From NCBI GenBank assembly GCA_965220075.1, contig OZ244806.1:1054001-1118000 (forward strand): a stretch of DNA of 64,000 nucleotides. Direction: 5' to 3'. This document shows, piece by piece, positions 24,105 to 32,341 of the stretch (its first letter is position 1; each line of letters begins with the position of its first letter). The stretch comes from G965220075 sp965220075. Its GTDB lineage: Bacteria; Chloroflexota; UBA11872. The position numbers and the translations under genes are program-made. A model generated the notes under the pieces. The model was not told the origin of the DNA. It saw only the letters and a list, made by a program, of their open reading frames with translations, and ran no database searches.

Positions 24105-24911
24105 TCAGGCCCCCACCGCCGAGTAACGCCGGACCCCCTGCCGCCAGATCAGCGCCGCCGCCAGAGCGCCGACCGTCAACCACGCGATCTGCATGCCAAA
24201 CCCAAACGCCAGCTCCAGACCCGCCGTGCGGCCCAACAGCACCTCGATGGGAAAACCCAGCGTGTAGCGGAAGGGAAGCGCCAGCGCCAGGGTTTGGATG
24301 GTGCCGGGCAGCACCGCCACCGGCGCCACCTGGCCGCCCAGCAGGAACGCGAGGCCCAGCCAGATCTCCCAGAACGAGTAGGACCGCGTGGTCCAAAAAG
24401 CCAGCATCGCGAAGGCCAGGCCAAACGCGAAAGCCACCAGCCCGGCCAGCAGCAGCGCCGGCACGAACAGCACGATCCCAGCCCAGCCCGCCTCGAAAGG
24501 CGGCCGCAGGATCACGAACAGCGCCGCCCAGACCGGCGCGATGAAGACCAGCGCCACCAGCTTGTAGGCAAGGTTGCGCGCGGCGGCCAGCCAGAAGGGA
24601 TGCATCGGGCGCAGCAGATGCGGCGACAGTCTGCCGGACTGAATCATCGGACCGAAGGTGTAGATCTCGATCGAGGTGGTCAGGTGGGAGACCGCCATGA
24701 AGACCAGGTAGTACATGACGAAGTCGCCGCGGCCGAATCCCGCCACCCGGCCCTCGCCCGCCACGACCGACCAGACCGCCAGGTAGACGATGGGGTTCAC
24801 CACGTTCCAGAGCGCGTAGAGGAACATCACCACGCGGTACTGAAATATGTCGGACAGCTCGGCGCGAACCAGCGCGAGCGCGCCGGCCAGTGAAGGCACG
24901 ACAAGGGTCAT
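24105..24911 (-). CDS. ABC-2 type transporter permease (COG4587-like)
   Basis: A 268-residue membrane subunit with six hydrophobic segments. Recognisable features are FQYRVVMFLYALWNVVNPIVYLAVW near the N-terminus, TSIEIYTFGPMIQSGRLSPHLLRPM in the cytoplasmic loop and FPIEVLLGR near residue 215. It starts with ATG 24911, overlapping the stop of the ATPase gene by four bases, and is followed after two bases by the partner permease. The pattern of one ATPase and two unequal permeases matches the COG4586-COG4587-COG3694 set found in many bacteria. Confidence 0.85.
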   Translation of the reverse strand: MTLVVPSLAGALALVRAELSDIFQYRVVMFLYALWNVVNPIVYLAVWSVVAGEGRVAGFGRGDFVMYYLVFMAVSHLTTSIEIYTFGPMIQSGRLSPHLLRPMHPFWLAAARNLAYKLVALVFIAPVWAALFVILRPPFEAGWAGIVLFVPALLLAGLVAFAFGLAFAMLAFWTTRSYSFWEIWLGLAFLLGGQVAPVAVLPGTIQTLALALPFRYTLGFPIEVLLGRTAGLELAFGFGMQIAWLTVGALAAALIWRQGVRRYSAVGA

Positions 24912-25885
24912 GCGGCGCCGCTGCGAAAGACCTGGTCGATGACCTCCTCCAGGGGCGGGTCCTCCACGCTCAAGTCGGCCACGGGCAGCTCCGCCAGCGC
25001 ACGCGCGGTTACCTCGGGCGCCCGGTGCTTGGCGATACGTATCTGGACGCGCAGATCATCGGCCGAGACCACCTGGCCGAAAGCCGCCAGGTCGGCTCTG
25101 TCCAGGCGCCGCTCCAGGTGCAGCGTGATGGTCTTGTGCGGGGCGTAACGCTCCACCAGACCGCGCAGGGGGCCGTCGTAGAGCAGCTTGCCCCGGTCGA
25201 TCACGATCACGCGTTCCGCCAGCGCTTGCACGTCGGCCATGTAGTGGCTGGTCAGCAGCACGCTGGCGCCGGTGGCCCGGTTGTACTCGCGAATGAACTC
25301 TCGAATGCGCTGCTGCATCGTCACGTCCAGACCGATGGTCGGCTCGTCCAGGAAGAGCACCCGCGGCCGGTGCAACAGCCCGGCGGCCAGCTCCAGCTTC
25401 ATGCGCTCTCCCAGCGAGACCTGACGAACCGGTTTGTAGAGCAGCTCGTCGAGTTCCAGCAGCTCTCGAAGCAGATCGAACGACCTGGAGTAGGCCGCGT
25501 CGTCGAGTCCGAACACGGCTTTGTTGACCAGCAGCGTGTCGATCGCGGGCAGGTCCCAGTAGAGCTGCTGGCGCTGCCCCATGACGAGCGTGATTTGCGT
25601 CAGGAACTCCCGCCGCCGTTGCCAGGGCGTGAAGCCAAGCACGGAGATTTCGCCGGCGGTCGGATGCAGTAGTCCGCTCAGGACCTTGAGGGTGGTGGTC
25701 TTGCCGGCGCCGTTCGGTCCCAGGAACCCGACCACCTCGCCGGCCTCCAGGCCGAAGGAGATGCCATCGACCGCGCGCACCGTCCGGCGGCGCCGCCGCA
25801 GCACGCTGCGCAGCGACGAGCGCAGCCCGCCCGCCCGCTCGGGCACCTCGTAGTGCTTTGCCAGATCGCGCACTTGTATATCCAT
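24908..25885 (-). CDS. ABC transporter ATP-binding protein (COG4586-like)
   Basis: A 325-residue nucleotide-binding subunit that powers the two permeases downstream. Visible motifs are Walker A GPNGAGKTTTLK, Q-loop TLVMGQRQQLYWDLP, a signature SLGERMKLELA in place of LSGGQ (typical of this subfamily), Walker B RVLFLDEPTIGLD and the switch His in LTSHYMADV. An N-terminal RRRRR patch precedes VDGISFGLEAGEVVG. I start at ATG 25885, with AAGG seven bases upstream; the frame continues to 26056 but that part is not family-like. First gene of a tightly coupled operon. Confidence 0.93.
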   Translation of the reverse strand: MDIQVRDLAKHYEVPERAGGLRSSLRSVLRRRRRTVRAVDGISFGLEAGEVVGFLGPNGAGKTTTLKVLSGLLHPTAGEISVLGFTPWQRRREFLTQITLVMGQRQQLYWDLPAIDTLLVNKAVFGLDDAAYSRSFDLLRELLELDELLYKPVRQVSLGERMKLELAAGLLHRPRVLFLDEPTIGLDVTMQQRIREFIREYNRATGASVLLTSHYMADVQALAERVIVIDRGKLLYDGPLRGLVERYAPHKTITLHLERRLDRADLAAFGQVVSADDLRVQIRIAKHRAPEVTARALAELPVADLSVEDPPLEEVIDQVFRSGAA

Positions 25886-26142
25886 CGGCAAGCCTTCGAT
25901 CAGCTGGAGCGGCGCTCGCGTGTTCTCGGAACTCCGTGCTGACTCAGATCCCCGATCCGCACGCCGCCGCTTAGCCTGCACGTGCTCACTGCCACTGGCA
26001 AGCAGAGGGGCTGCCTCCGGCCATTCTCGCGCGCCGCCGCAGTGTCGGTTTTGCAACGGACTCGTGAACTCTTTTTGTTCATACTGTTAGTGAGGGTGAA
26101 GTAGCCGCAATGATGCGGCGCTACAGCGCACGAGGGAGTGCC

Positions 26143-26241
26143 ATGAAGAAGAAGGTCCTGCTGCTCGGACTGGCTGTGATAGCGGCCGTAGTGCCTATTG
26201 TGTGGCGCATGCGCCACTCTCGCGTTGAAGCTCACAGCTAA
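26143..26241 (+). CDS. 32-residue single-pass membrane peptide
   Basis: A very short frame with good translation signals: GAGGGAG (26132-26138) is four bases before ATG 26143. The product is a basic start (MKKK), one hydrophobic segment of about 17 residues (VLLLGLAVIAAVVPIVW) and a basic/polar tail (RMRHSRVEAHS). It resembles in layout the small DLW-39-type peptides of Actinobacteria but lacks their signature. A hairpin with a short T run follows at 26259-26303. It stands between the divergent ABC operon and a DUF6159 gene. Function unknown; whether it is expressed cannot be told from sequence alone. Confidence 0.5.
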   Translation: MKKKVLLLGLAVIAAVVPIVWRMRHSRVEAHS

Positions 26242-26258
26242 AGTTCCGAGCGCGTGTA

Positions 26259-26303
26259 GCGGCGCGGGGTCCAGCCGTGATTTTCGGCTGGACCCGCCGC
26301 TTT
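26259..26303 (+). terminator. probable intrinsic terminator after the small peptide gene
   Basis: An 11-bp perfect stem (26267-26277 with 26285-26295) encloses the loop TGATTTT. It is extended by an outer GCGGC/GCCGC pairing with a small bulge and followed by TTT. It lies 18 bases after the stop codon at 26239-26241. Confidence 0.65.
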
Positions 26304-26462
26304 CTCGGCGCGGGCCCCGCCCGAACCTGGCGTCGAGTGAGCAGCCGCTTCCTCAGCTCTTCGACCAGGGCGGGAAACCGGCCGCGCATTTCGCACTGAG
26401 CGCGGGCAGCGCCTATCCTTAGTGAGTGCCGGGCGGGGCTCGGTGGACCGAGGGGAGCGCGG

Positions 26463-27296
26463 ATGTTCGCGACTATTGGCCGTACCTGGGAGTTGATTAA
26501 GCTCAGCTGGCGAGTGCTCCAACAAGAGCGCAAGCTGGTCGTTTTTCCAATTCTGGCCGCCGGTGCGTTGCTGGTTTTGGCCCTTCTGATGACCGGCGTG
26601 GGAGCCGGCGTCGGCACGCTCGACCGTATGGGGGCGCAGGGCGAGTTCGGTGGGTCCGACATAGCTCTTCTGTTCGTTACTTACTTCCTGCTCACCTTCG
26701 TGATCGTCTACTTCAACGCCGCGCTGATCGGCTCCGCCATGGTGCTGCTGGCAGGCGGCCAGCCGACGCTGGGCGACGGGCTGCGGCTGGCAAACCAGCG
26801 GCTGCCCCAGATCTTGGGCTGGGCGCTGGTCTCCGCCACGGTCGGCATGATCCTGCAGATCCTGCGCAGCCAGTCGCGCGACAACATGCTGGGCCAGATC
26901 GTCCTCTCGCTGGTCGGCGGGGTCTGGGCCTATCTCACTTTCTTCGTAGTGCCTTTGCTGGTGGCGGAGAAACTTGGTCCGTTGGGGGCCATCCGGCGCT
27001 CCACCTCCCTGTTCAAGCGCACCTGGGGTGAGCAGGTGGTGGCCAATTTCGGATTTGGGATTCTTGGCCTCGTTGCCGCCCTGATCGGCGCGGTTCCCGC
27101 GATTCTGGTAGGGATGGTTTACGTGCCCGCCGGGATTGCCGTGGGGGTTGTCACCATCGGTCTCGCGGTGGCCGTGGTGAACGCGCTGGAAGCCATCTTC
27201 AAGGCCGCGCTGTACGGGTTCGTCGCGGATGGCCGCGTCGCGGAGGGGTTTACGCGTGATTCGCTGCAGGGCGCCTACGGCGTAAGGCGGTACTGA
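26463..27296 (+). CDS. DUF6159 family membrane protein
   Basis: A 277-residue integral membrane protein. It begins with the cytoplasmic helix FATIGRTWELIKLSWRVLQQERKLVVFPIL typical of DUF6159 and then has about six hydrophobic segments, with VYFNAALIGSAMVLL, GWALVSATVGMILQ, FFVVPLLVAEKLGPLGAIRRST and KRTWGEQVVANFGFG as conserved stretches. The role of the family is unknown. GAGGGGAG lies just upstream of ATG 26463. It appears to be transcribed alone; the next gene starts 190 bp downstream. Confidence 0.85.
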   Translation: MFATIGRTWELIKLSWRVLQQERKLVVFPILAAGALLVLALLMTGVGAGVGTLDRMGAQGEFGGSDIALLFVTYFLLTFVIVYFNAALIGSAMVLLAGGQPTLGDGLRLANQRLPQILGWALVSATVGMILQILRSQSRDNMLGQIVLSLVGGVWAYLTFFVVPLLVAEKLGPLGAIRRSTSLFKRTWGEQVVANFGFGILGLVAALIGAVPAILVGMVYVPAGIAVGVVTIGLAVAVVNALEAIFKAALYGFVADGRVAEGFTRDSLQGAYGVRRY

Positions 27297-27486
27297 GCGT
27301 TCTAGTCCGCGGCCGGCACGCCCCGTTCCCGCTGGCGGCAGCGCTTCTCGCCGCCATGAGGTGCGACGATCAATCGGAGCCGTGCTCGCTGAGCCGTCCC
27401 ACTCCGCTCCGGCAGCCGGTATCATTACGTTCGGGAGTGCTGCGTGCCGCCAATCTCAACATCCAGATGCTTCTAGGTGAAAGAAG

Positions 27487-28593
27487 TTGGCTATGGCGTT
27501 GCCGGTGCGGCGGCGGATGAGCAAACGCCAGACGCCTAAAGTGTCCCTCGGCCGCCGCCGCGTCCTTGCGGCTACGGGCGGACTGCTCGCCCTGGGGCTC
27601 GCCAAACCCGCTTTTGCCGACGCGCTTGATCCCTCACAGCGGCCGGCCGCCGTCTATGTCTCAGAGACCGGCCATCACCTCTCCGGACCGATTCTGAAGT
27701 GGTGGCTGCAGTACGGTCGTGAGACCCTGCTTGGCTGGCCGGTCACGGAGATTCACCGAATCCTCGGCCGCCGTGTGCAGTTCTTCGAGCGCGGAGCGCT
27801 CGCGGAGCAGCCCGAGACGGCCGATCCCTTGGGCGTGATGCAGCTCGATCTGGGTGCGTGGTGGCTGCGCCGTCGGGCCGCACAGGGCGCCCTCGCGCCG
27901 GATACGGCGCACGAAGAGGCGTTCTCGTTCTCCGCGACGGGCCGAGGCGTCCATCCCACGCTTTGGCCGGCGTTTCTCAGCGGCGGCGGCGCGTTCGCTT
28001 ACGGATTGCCGCTGCGCTGGGCTTCCGAATCAAGCGGGGCAGTGTCGCAGCTGTTCGAGCGCGCGCATCTCGTCGATGGTCCGGGGGGACCCAAACCTTA
28101 TCCGCTGGGCTGGGACGAGGCCGTTCAACTTGGGCTGCCAACGGAACCGGTGCGCCAGAACCGGAATATTCCCGCCTACGATCCGGGTGACTGGGCGCTT
28201 GACATGGGCCCGTCCGCCGAGCGTTACGTGGATGTCGATCTCAGCCGGCAAGTGGCCACTTTCATGTCCGGCGAGCGGCCGGTATACGAGGCGATCGTCT
28301 CCACCGGGCTCGATCCCGACTTCACGCCCACCGGTTACTTCCGCATCTTCATGCGGCTTGCCGAGTCACGTCTGGTCTCCCTGGGCAATACGAGCAGGAC
28401 CTACGACTTCGACAACGTCCGTTTCGTCCAGTACTTCACCGAGGATTGGGTCGGCTTCCATCACGTCTATTGGCACGACGACTTTGGAACCGAGCGCAGC
28501 GCCGGCTGCGTCAACTTGCGCCAGCATGACGCGCAGTTTGCGTGGGATTTCTGCTCCCACGGGACGCTGGTGAGGGTTCACCGGCCGGCCTAA
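27487..28593 (+). CDS. L,D-transpeptidase (YkuD domain) with Tat-type signal
   Basis: An exported enzyme of 368 residues that would make 3-3 cross-links in, or attach proteins to, peptidoglycan. The N-terminus has GRRRVLAATGGLLALGLAKPAFA, a twin-arginine-like signal with Ala-x-Ala cleavage near residue 45. The middle region (about 50-215) is not assigned. The C-terminal 150 residues are the YkuD fold: VDLSRQVATFMSG, TPTGYFRIFMRL, and the catalytic motif with His in FHHVYWHDDFG and Ser338-Ala-Gly-Cys341 in RSAGCVNLR. Both TTG 27487 (AGGTGA six bases upstream) and ATG 27493 are possible starts. Its presence implies a peptidoglycan wall. Confidence 0.88.
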   Translation: MAMALPVRRRMSKRQTPKVSLGRRRVLAATGGLLALGLAKPAFADALDPSQRPAAVYVSETGHHLSGPILKWWLQYGRETLLGWPVTEIHRILGRRVQFFERGALAEQPETADPLGVMQLDLGAWWLRRRAAQGALAPDTAHEEAFSFSATGRGVHPTLWPAFLSGGGAFAYGLPLRWASESSGAVSQLFERAHLVDGPGGPKPYPLGWDEAVQLGLPTEPVRQNRNIPAYDPGDWALDMGPSAERYVDVDLSRQVATFMSGERPVYEAIVSTGLDPDFTPTGYFRIFMRLAESRLVSLGNTSRTYDFDNVRFVQYFTEDWVGFHHVYWHDDFGTERSAGCVNLRQHDAQFAWDFCSHGTLVRVHRPA

Positions 28594-28747
28594 GCGCGCC
28601 GCCGGGCTTCCAGATCGACTCTCGTAGACCCGTTACGGCCTGACTCGTAGTCAGTTCAAGGCGGGTAGCGCGCCTCCCGCCGCTGAGCGGCCAACCTGAG
28701 CGCAATCTTTGCGCGCGAGTCGGTCCCAGGCCGGCCGCCGCGCCAAC

Positions 28748-29662
28748 CTACGGCACCGGCAGACCGGTCACGCTGGTGTGGATGCGGTAGACGCTGGTGG
28801 CGGCGCACACGAACAGCTGACTCCAGCCCGGCCCTCCCCAGGCCAGGTTGGCAGTGCGTTCAGGAAGGAGCACGCGCCCCAGCACCGTTCCGTCCGGCTC
28901 GGCAACCCACACGCCGCCGGGCCCGGTGCTCCACAGCCGTCCCGCCGAATCGACCTTCATCCCGTCGGGGTTCGCCTGTCGAGGGTCGGTGTCCATGTCG
29001 ACGAACCGGCGGTCGCCGGTCAGGCTGCCGTCCTCGTTGACGTCGAAGGCCCAGATGTCGCGCGGCCCGCCCGAATCGCCGATGTAGAGCACCTGCTCAT
29101 CCGGCGAGAAGGCCAGTCCGTTGGGTCTCGCGAAGCGGTCGGTTAGGAGGTCTAGCGTCCCATCGTTGCGCAACCGGTATACCCCGTTGATTGGTTGCTC
29201 TTTGGCTTCCGGCGGCAGGGCGTCAATGCCGTAGGGCGGGTCCGTGAAGTAGATGTCGCCGTTCGACCGCACGACCAGGTCGTTGGGGCTGTTGAGACGC
29301 TTGCCCTGATAGTGGGTGGCGATCGGCACGGGCTGACTCTGGGCGTCGAAGCGCAGCACGGCGCGTGCACGGTGCGTGCAGCCCAGCAGCCGGCCGCTGC
29401 GATCGAGCGTGAGTCCGTTGGTCTGGCCGTTGCCGGCCCGGAACGTGGTCAACTCGGGACCTTCGGGCAACTCTCGCCAGCGGCAGATGCGATCGTTGGG
29501 GATGTCGCTGAAGAGCAAATGGTCGCCGCGCCAGACCGGCCCTTCCGTGAACCAGAGGCCGCTTGCCGGGCGCTCCAGGCCGCCGGCTGTCTGCACCAGC
29601 TCGTGCAGGCGGCCGCTCTCGTCTTCCAGCTCGATGTCGGTGTGAGGTTTTGGGATTGCCAT
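28748..29662 (-). CDS. SMP-30/gluconolactonase-like beta-propeller hydrolase
   Basis: A 304-residue six-bladed beta-propeller of the SMP-30/gluconolactonase/LRE family, metal-dependent lactonases that open sugar lactones. Typical segments are FTEGPVWRGDHLLFSDIPND (metal ligand Glu), NGQTNGLTLDRSGRLLGC, NSPNDLVVRSNGDIYFTDPPYG (Asn ligand), RPNGLAFSPDEQVLYIGDS (Asn and Asp ligands) and NPDGMKVDSAGRLWSTG. I start at ATG 29662, where the family begins; the frame runs on to 29857 but that part overlaps the divergent M81 gene. Its divergent position from an M81 peptidase suggests a shared regulatory region of 139 bp. Confidence 0.9.
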   Translation of the reverse strand: MAIPKPHTDIELEDESGRLHELVQTAGGLERPASGLWFTEGPVWRGDHLLFSDIPNDRICRWRELPEGPELTTFRAGNGQTNGLTLDRSGRLLGCTHRARAVLRFDAQSQPVPIATHYQGKRLNSPNDLVVRSNGDIYFTDPPYGIDALPPEAKEQPINGVYRLRNDGTLDLLTDRFARPNGLAFSPDEQVLYIGDSGGPRDIWAFDVNEDGSLTGDRRFVDMDTDPRQANPDGMKVDSAGRLWSTGPGGVWVAEPDGTVLGRVLLPERTANLAWGGPGWSQLFVCAATSVYRIHTSVTGLPVP

Positions 29663-29801
29663 GCTGATCACCGGGGATTCTTTGCCGCGTCGACTCCGGC
29701 GCCGATGATGCCCCACGCGCCCCTGTTTGCGCGCGGCGTTGACCCGCAAGCGGAAGCAATGCCACGCTGCGCCTGCTTCGCCCCCGCGCGGATTCTTGAA
29801 C

Positions 29802-31271
29802 ATGCGCATTGCCACCGGTTCCATCGCCCACGAATCCAGCTCGTTCACACCCATCACGACCCCCTACGAGTCGTTCGCGGAAAGCACTCGCGGCGGAGTC
29901 AGGCTCGGGGCGGAGATCATCGAGCACTGCCGCGGCAAGAACATGGACTGCGGCGGCTACATCGACGGCGCCGAGAAACACGGCTTCGAGCTCGTGCCGC
30001 TGCTCTGGACCACCACGGAGCCGTCGTATTCGATTGAGGCGTCGGCCTACGCTCGCCTGAAGGACGAGTTTCTCAAGCGTCTGCGCGCCGCCATGCCGGT
30101 GGACGGCGGCCTGTTCGACCTGCACGGCTCCATGACCATTCAGGGCATCGAAGACGGCGAGGGAGACCTGCTGGCGTCAATCCGCGACATCATGGGACCC
30201 GATCGGCCGATCTTCGTCACGCTCGACTGCCACTGCAACATCACCCCCGAGATGGCCGAGTTGGCCGACGTGCTGATCCCCTGTGACGAGTTTCCGCACA
30301 ACGATCTGCGCGAGCGCGGCCGCGAGGCCGCCGACCTGATCGTGCGCACTCTGAACGGAGAGATCCGCCCCACCATGCACTGGCGGCAACTTCCGTTGTT
30401 GTGGATCGCGGGGCAGTTCACCGGAATGGAGCCGATGGACAGCATCATGGCGCGCGCGCACGCTATCGAGGCCAAGCCCGGAGTCCTCACGGCTTCGATC
30501 AGCACGGGCTACGCGTGGGCCGACATCCACCACGTCGGGGCCTCGGTGATGGTGGTCACCGATGGCGATCCCGCGCTGGCGGCACGCGAGGCGGAGGCCT
30601 TGGGCGACTGGATCTACGCCCAGCGAGAGGCGTTTGACGCGCACCTGCTGAGTTTCGACGAGGCGGTGCGCCGCGCCCGCGAGGATGACCGCTGGCCCGC
30701 CATAATCAACGATCCGCAGGACAACCCGGGCGCCGGAACGCCCGGCGACTCCACCGGCATCCTGCGCTCGTTCCTGGACGCCGATCTGCAGGACGCGGTG
30801 ATCTTCAACATCTGGGACCCGGAGGTCGCGGCCCTTGCTACCGAAGCCGGCGAGGGAGCTGAGATCACGGTCGACCTGGGCGGTAAGTCGAGTCCGGCGC
30901 AGGGCGAGCCGGTGCGCCTGACTGCCACCGTCGAGAAGCTCTGGGACGCGCGTTACACCATCACCGGCCCGATGCACACCGGCGGCGAAGGGGACTACGG
31001 CCCCACGGCGTTGCTGCGCTCGGGCGGCGTGCGGGTGGCCGTGGCGACCAAGCGCGGTCAGGTGTTCGATCTCGACTTTCCGCGCGGTTTGGGCATCGAA
31101 CCCGCCGAGATGAAGTGGATCGGCATCAAGTCCATCCACCACTACTACGCGGCGTTCGGCCCTATCGCCGGCAGCATCCAGCGGACTGAGTTCCCCAGCT
31201 GCCAGCCGCACGACCCGCGCAAGCTGCCCTACACCCGCATCCGCCGCCCCATCTGGCCGCTGGACGAATAG
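29802..31271 (+). CDS. M81 family metallopeptidase (MlrC-like)
   Basis: A 489-residue member of the M81/MlrC family, named for microcystin-degrading MlrC and common in environmental bacteria that use small peptides or amides. Seen are MRIATGSIAHESSSFTP at the start, GGLFDLHGSMTIQGIEDGEGDLL (metal site), VTLDCHCNITPEM and CDEFPHNDLRERG (further His and Asp ligands), then the MlrC C-terminal domain (DVAV-type strand near LTASISTGYAWADIHHVG and the DSTGILRSFLDADLQDAV segment). ATG 29802 is the family start. Substrate unknown. It is divergent from the SMP-30 gene. Confidence 0.9.
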   Translation: MRIATGSIAHESSSFTPITTPYESFAESTRGGVRLGAEIIEHCRGKNMDCGGYIDGAEKHGFELVPLLWTTTEPSYSIEASAYARLKDEFLKRLRAAMPVDGGLFDLHGSMTIQGIEDGEGDLLASIRDIMGPDRPIFVTLDCHCNITPEMAELADVLIPCDEFPHNDLRERGREAADLIVRTLNGEIRPTMHWRQLPLLWIAGQFTGMEPMDSIMARAHAIEAKPGVLTASISTGYAWADIHHVGASVMVVTDGDPALAAREAEALGDWIYAQREAFDAHLLSFDEAVRRAREDDRWPAIINDPQDNPGAGTPGDSTGILRSFLDADLQDAVIFNIWDPEVAALATEAGEGAEITVDLGGKSSPAQGEPVRLTATVEKLWDARYTITGPMHTGGEGDYGPTALLRSGGVRVAVATKRGQVFDLDFPRGLGIEPAEMKWIGIKSIHHYYAAFGPIAGSIQRTEFPSCQPHDPRKLPYTRIRRPIWPLDE

Positions 31272-31335
31272 ATCGGGCGGCCCAAGCTGGGGTCCGCGCA
31301 GCTTTGCGCGTCATCCCGCAACGCCGCCCGCATCA

Positions 31336-31382
31336 GTCACCCCGGCGGACCATCCATCACCCCGGCGGACTCCGGGGTCCAG
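31336..31382. repeat. intergenic palindromic repeat, family A
   Basis: Two tandem copies of TCACCCCGGCGGA (31337-31349 and 31357-31369); the second forms a 7-bp hairpin (31359-31365 with 31372-31378) and ends in GGGGTCCAG. The same CCCCGGCGGA...GGGG.CCAG pattern recurs at 37516-37540. Confidence 0.7.
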
Positions 31383-31389
31383 TCCCCTT

Positions 31390-31482
31390 CTTATCACTCC
31401 CCGTGAGCCCTCTTATCACTCCCCCCGGTGAGGGGGAGTCGGCTCGTCGGGGCGCCTTGGCCCCGACGAGCCGGTGGGGGGG
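31390..31482. repeat. intergenic structured repeat, family B (two tandem units plus hairpin)
   Basis: Two tandem units beginning CTTATCACTCCCC (31390-31411 and from 31412) are followed by a small CCCCC/GGGGG hairpin and then a perfect 14-bp stem (31440-31453 with 31460-31473) around the loop GCCTTG, ending in a G-run. A second copy with three units lies at 48765-48882. It occupies the gap between the convergent M81 and SDR genes. Confidence 0.85.
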
Positions 31483-31510
31483 CGCCGCGTCAACTTCGCA
31501 AGACGACGTC

Positions 31511-32278
31511 CTAGTACTGAAACGTCGCCATCAACCCGCCGTCAACCGCGATGGCCGATCCCGTCACGTAGCGGCACTCGTCGCTGGCAAGGAATAGCGC
31601 CGCCGAGGCTACGTCCTCCACGTTTCCGTGTCCCCCCAGCGGAATCGCGGCGTCGCGCCGTGCCCGGATCTCAGGATCTCGGTACTTCCAGGCGTTCGCC
31701 TCCACCAGGATCGGACCGGGCGCCAGCATGTTGACCGCGATTTTGTGTCGCGCCAGGTCGGTGGCCATCGCGCGCGTCAGCAGCCACAGACCGCCCTTGC
31801 TGGCCGCGTAGGGAGCGGCGTGGTTCTCGGCGCCGAATGAGTCCACCGACCCCGTGTTTACGATGCGGCCCTCGATCCCGGCGTCCACCATGTGCTGCGC
31901 GACCCGCTGGGCCAGCAGAAACGGACCCGTCAGGTTCGTATTGAGGAAGCTGTTCCAGTCCTCCAGGCTCACTTCGAGGAAGCTGCCGGCGGTTCCGGTT
32001 CGACCGGCGTTGTTGACCAGAATGTCCAGCCGTCCCAGCGTGTTCAGCGCGGCCCTGAACGTGCGCTCGATTTCTTCCGGCTGGCTCAGGTCGGCTGCCA
32101 GAGCCGTTGCCGAGCCGCCCGCGGCCTCGATCTCATCCACGGTGGCGTCGAGCTGATCGCGGCTGCGCTGCGCCAGGAAGAGGCACGCCCCCTCGCTCGC
32201 GAATCGCTTGGCGATGCCCTTGCCGATGCCGCGCCCGCCGCCCGTGATAAGAGCCGTCTTGCCTTCCAGCCTCCCCAT
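31511..32278 (-). CDS. SDR family oxidoreductase
   Basis: A 255-residue classical short-chain dehydrogenase. NAD(P) binding is shown by TGGGRGIGKGIA (residues 13-24); NNAG follows near residue 90; the catalytic set is Ser in VNTGSVDSFG, then Tyr and Lys in APYAASKGG; and the C-terminus has the common ending YVTGSAIAVDGGLM. Residues after strand 2 are AQRSRDQ, suggesting NADP preference, though this is only indicative. Substrate unknown. It is convergent with the M81 gene across the repeats and divergent from the soluble sugar dehydrogenase, 63 bp away. Confidence 0.9.
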   Translation of the reverse strand: MGRLEGKTALITGGGRGIGKGIAKRFASEGACLFLAQRSRDQLDATVDEIEAAGGSATALAADLSQPEEIERTFRAALNTLGRLDILVNNAGRTGTAGSFLEVSLEDWNSFLNTNLTGPFLLAQRVAQHMVDAGIEGRIVNTGSVDSFGAENHAAPYAASKGGLWLLTRAMATDLARHKIAVNMLAPGPILVEANAWKYRDPEIRARRDAAIPLGGHGNVEDVASAALFLASDECRYVTGSAIAVDGGLMATFQY

Positions 32279-32341
32279 CGCGTCCCTCCTCGCGCGCAGT
32301 CGCTCAGCCGGCCGATCTAAGAGGCCGCCATCCTACTTGCA

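Noticed and set aside
31272..31510. Insertion sequence between the M81 and SDR genes
   Set aside because: Only short palindromic repeats are present; no transposase frame or terminal repeat with target duplication was seen.
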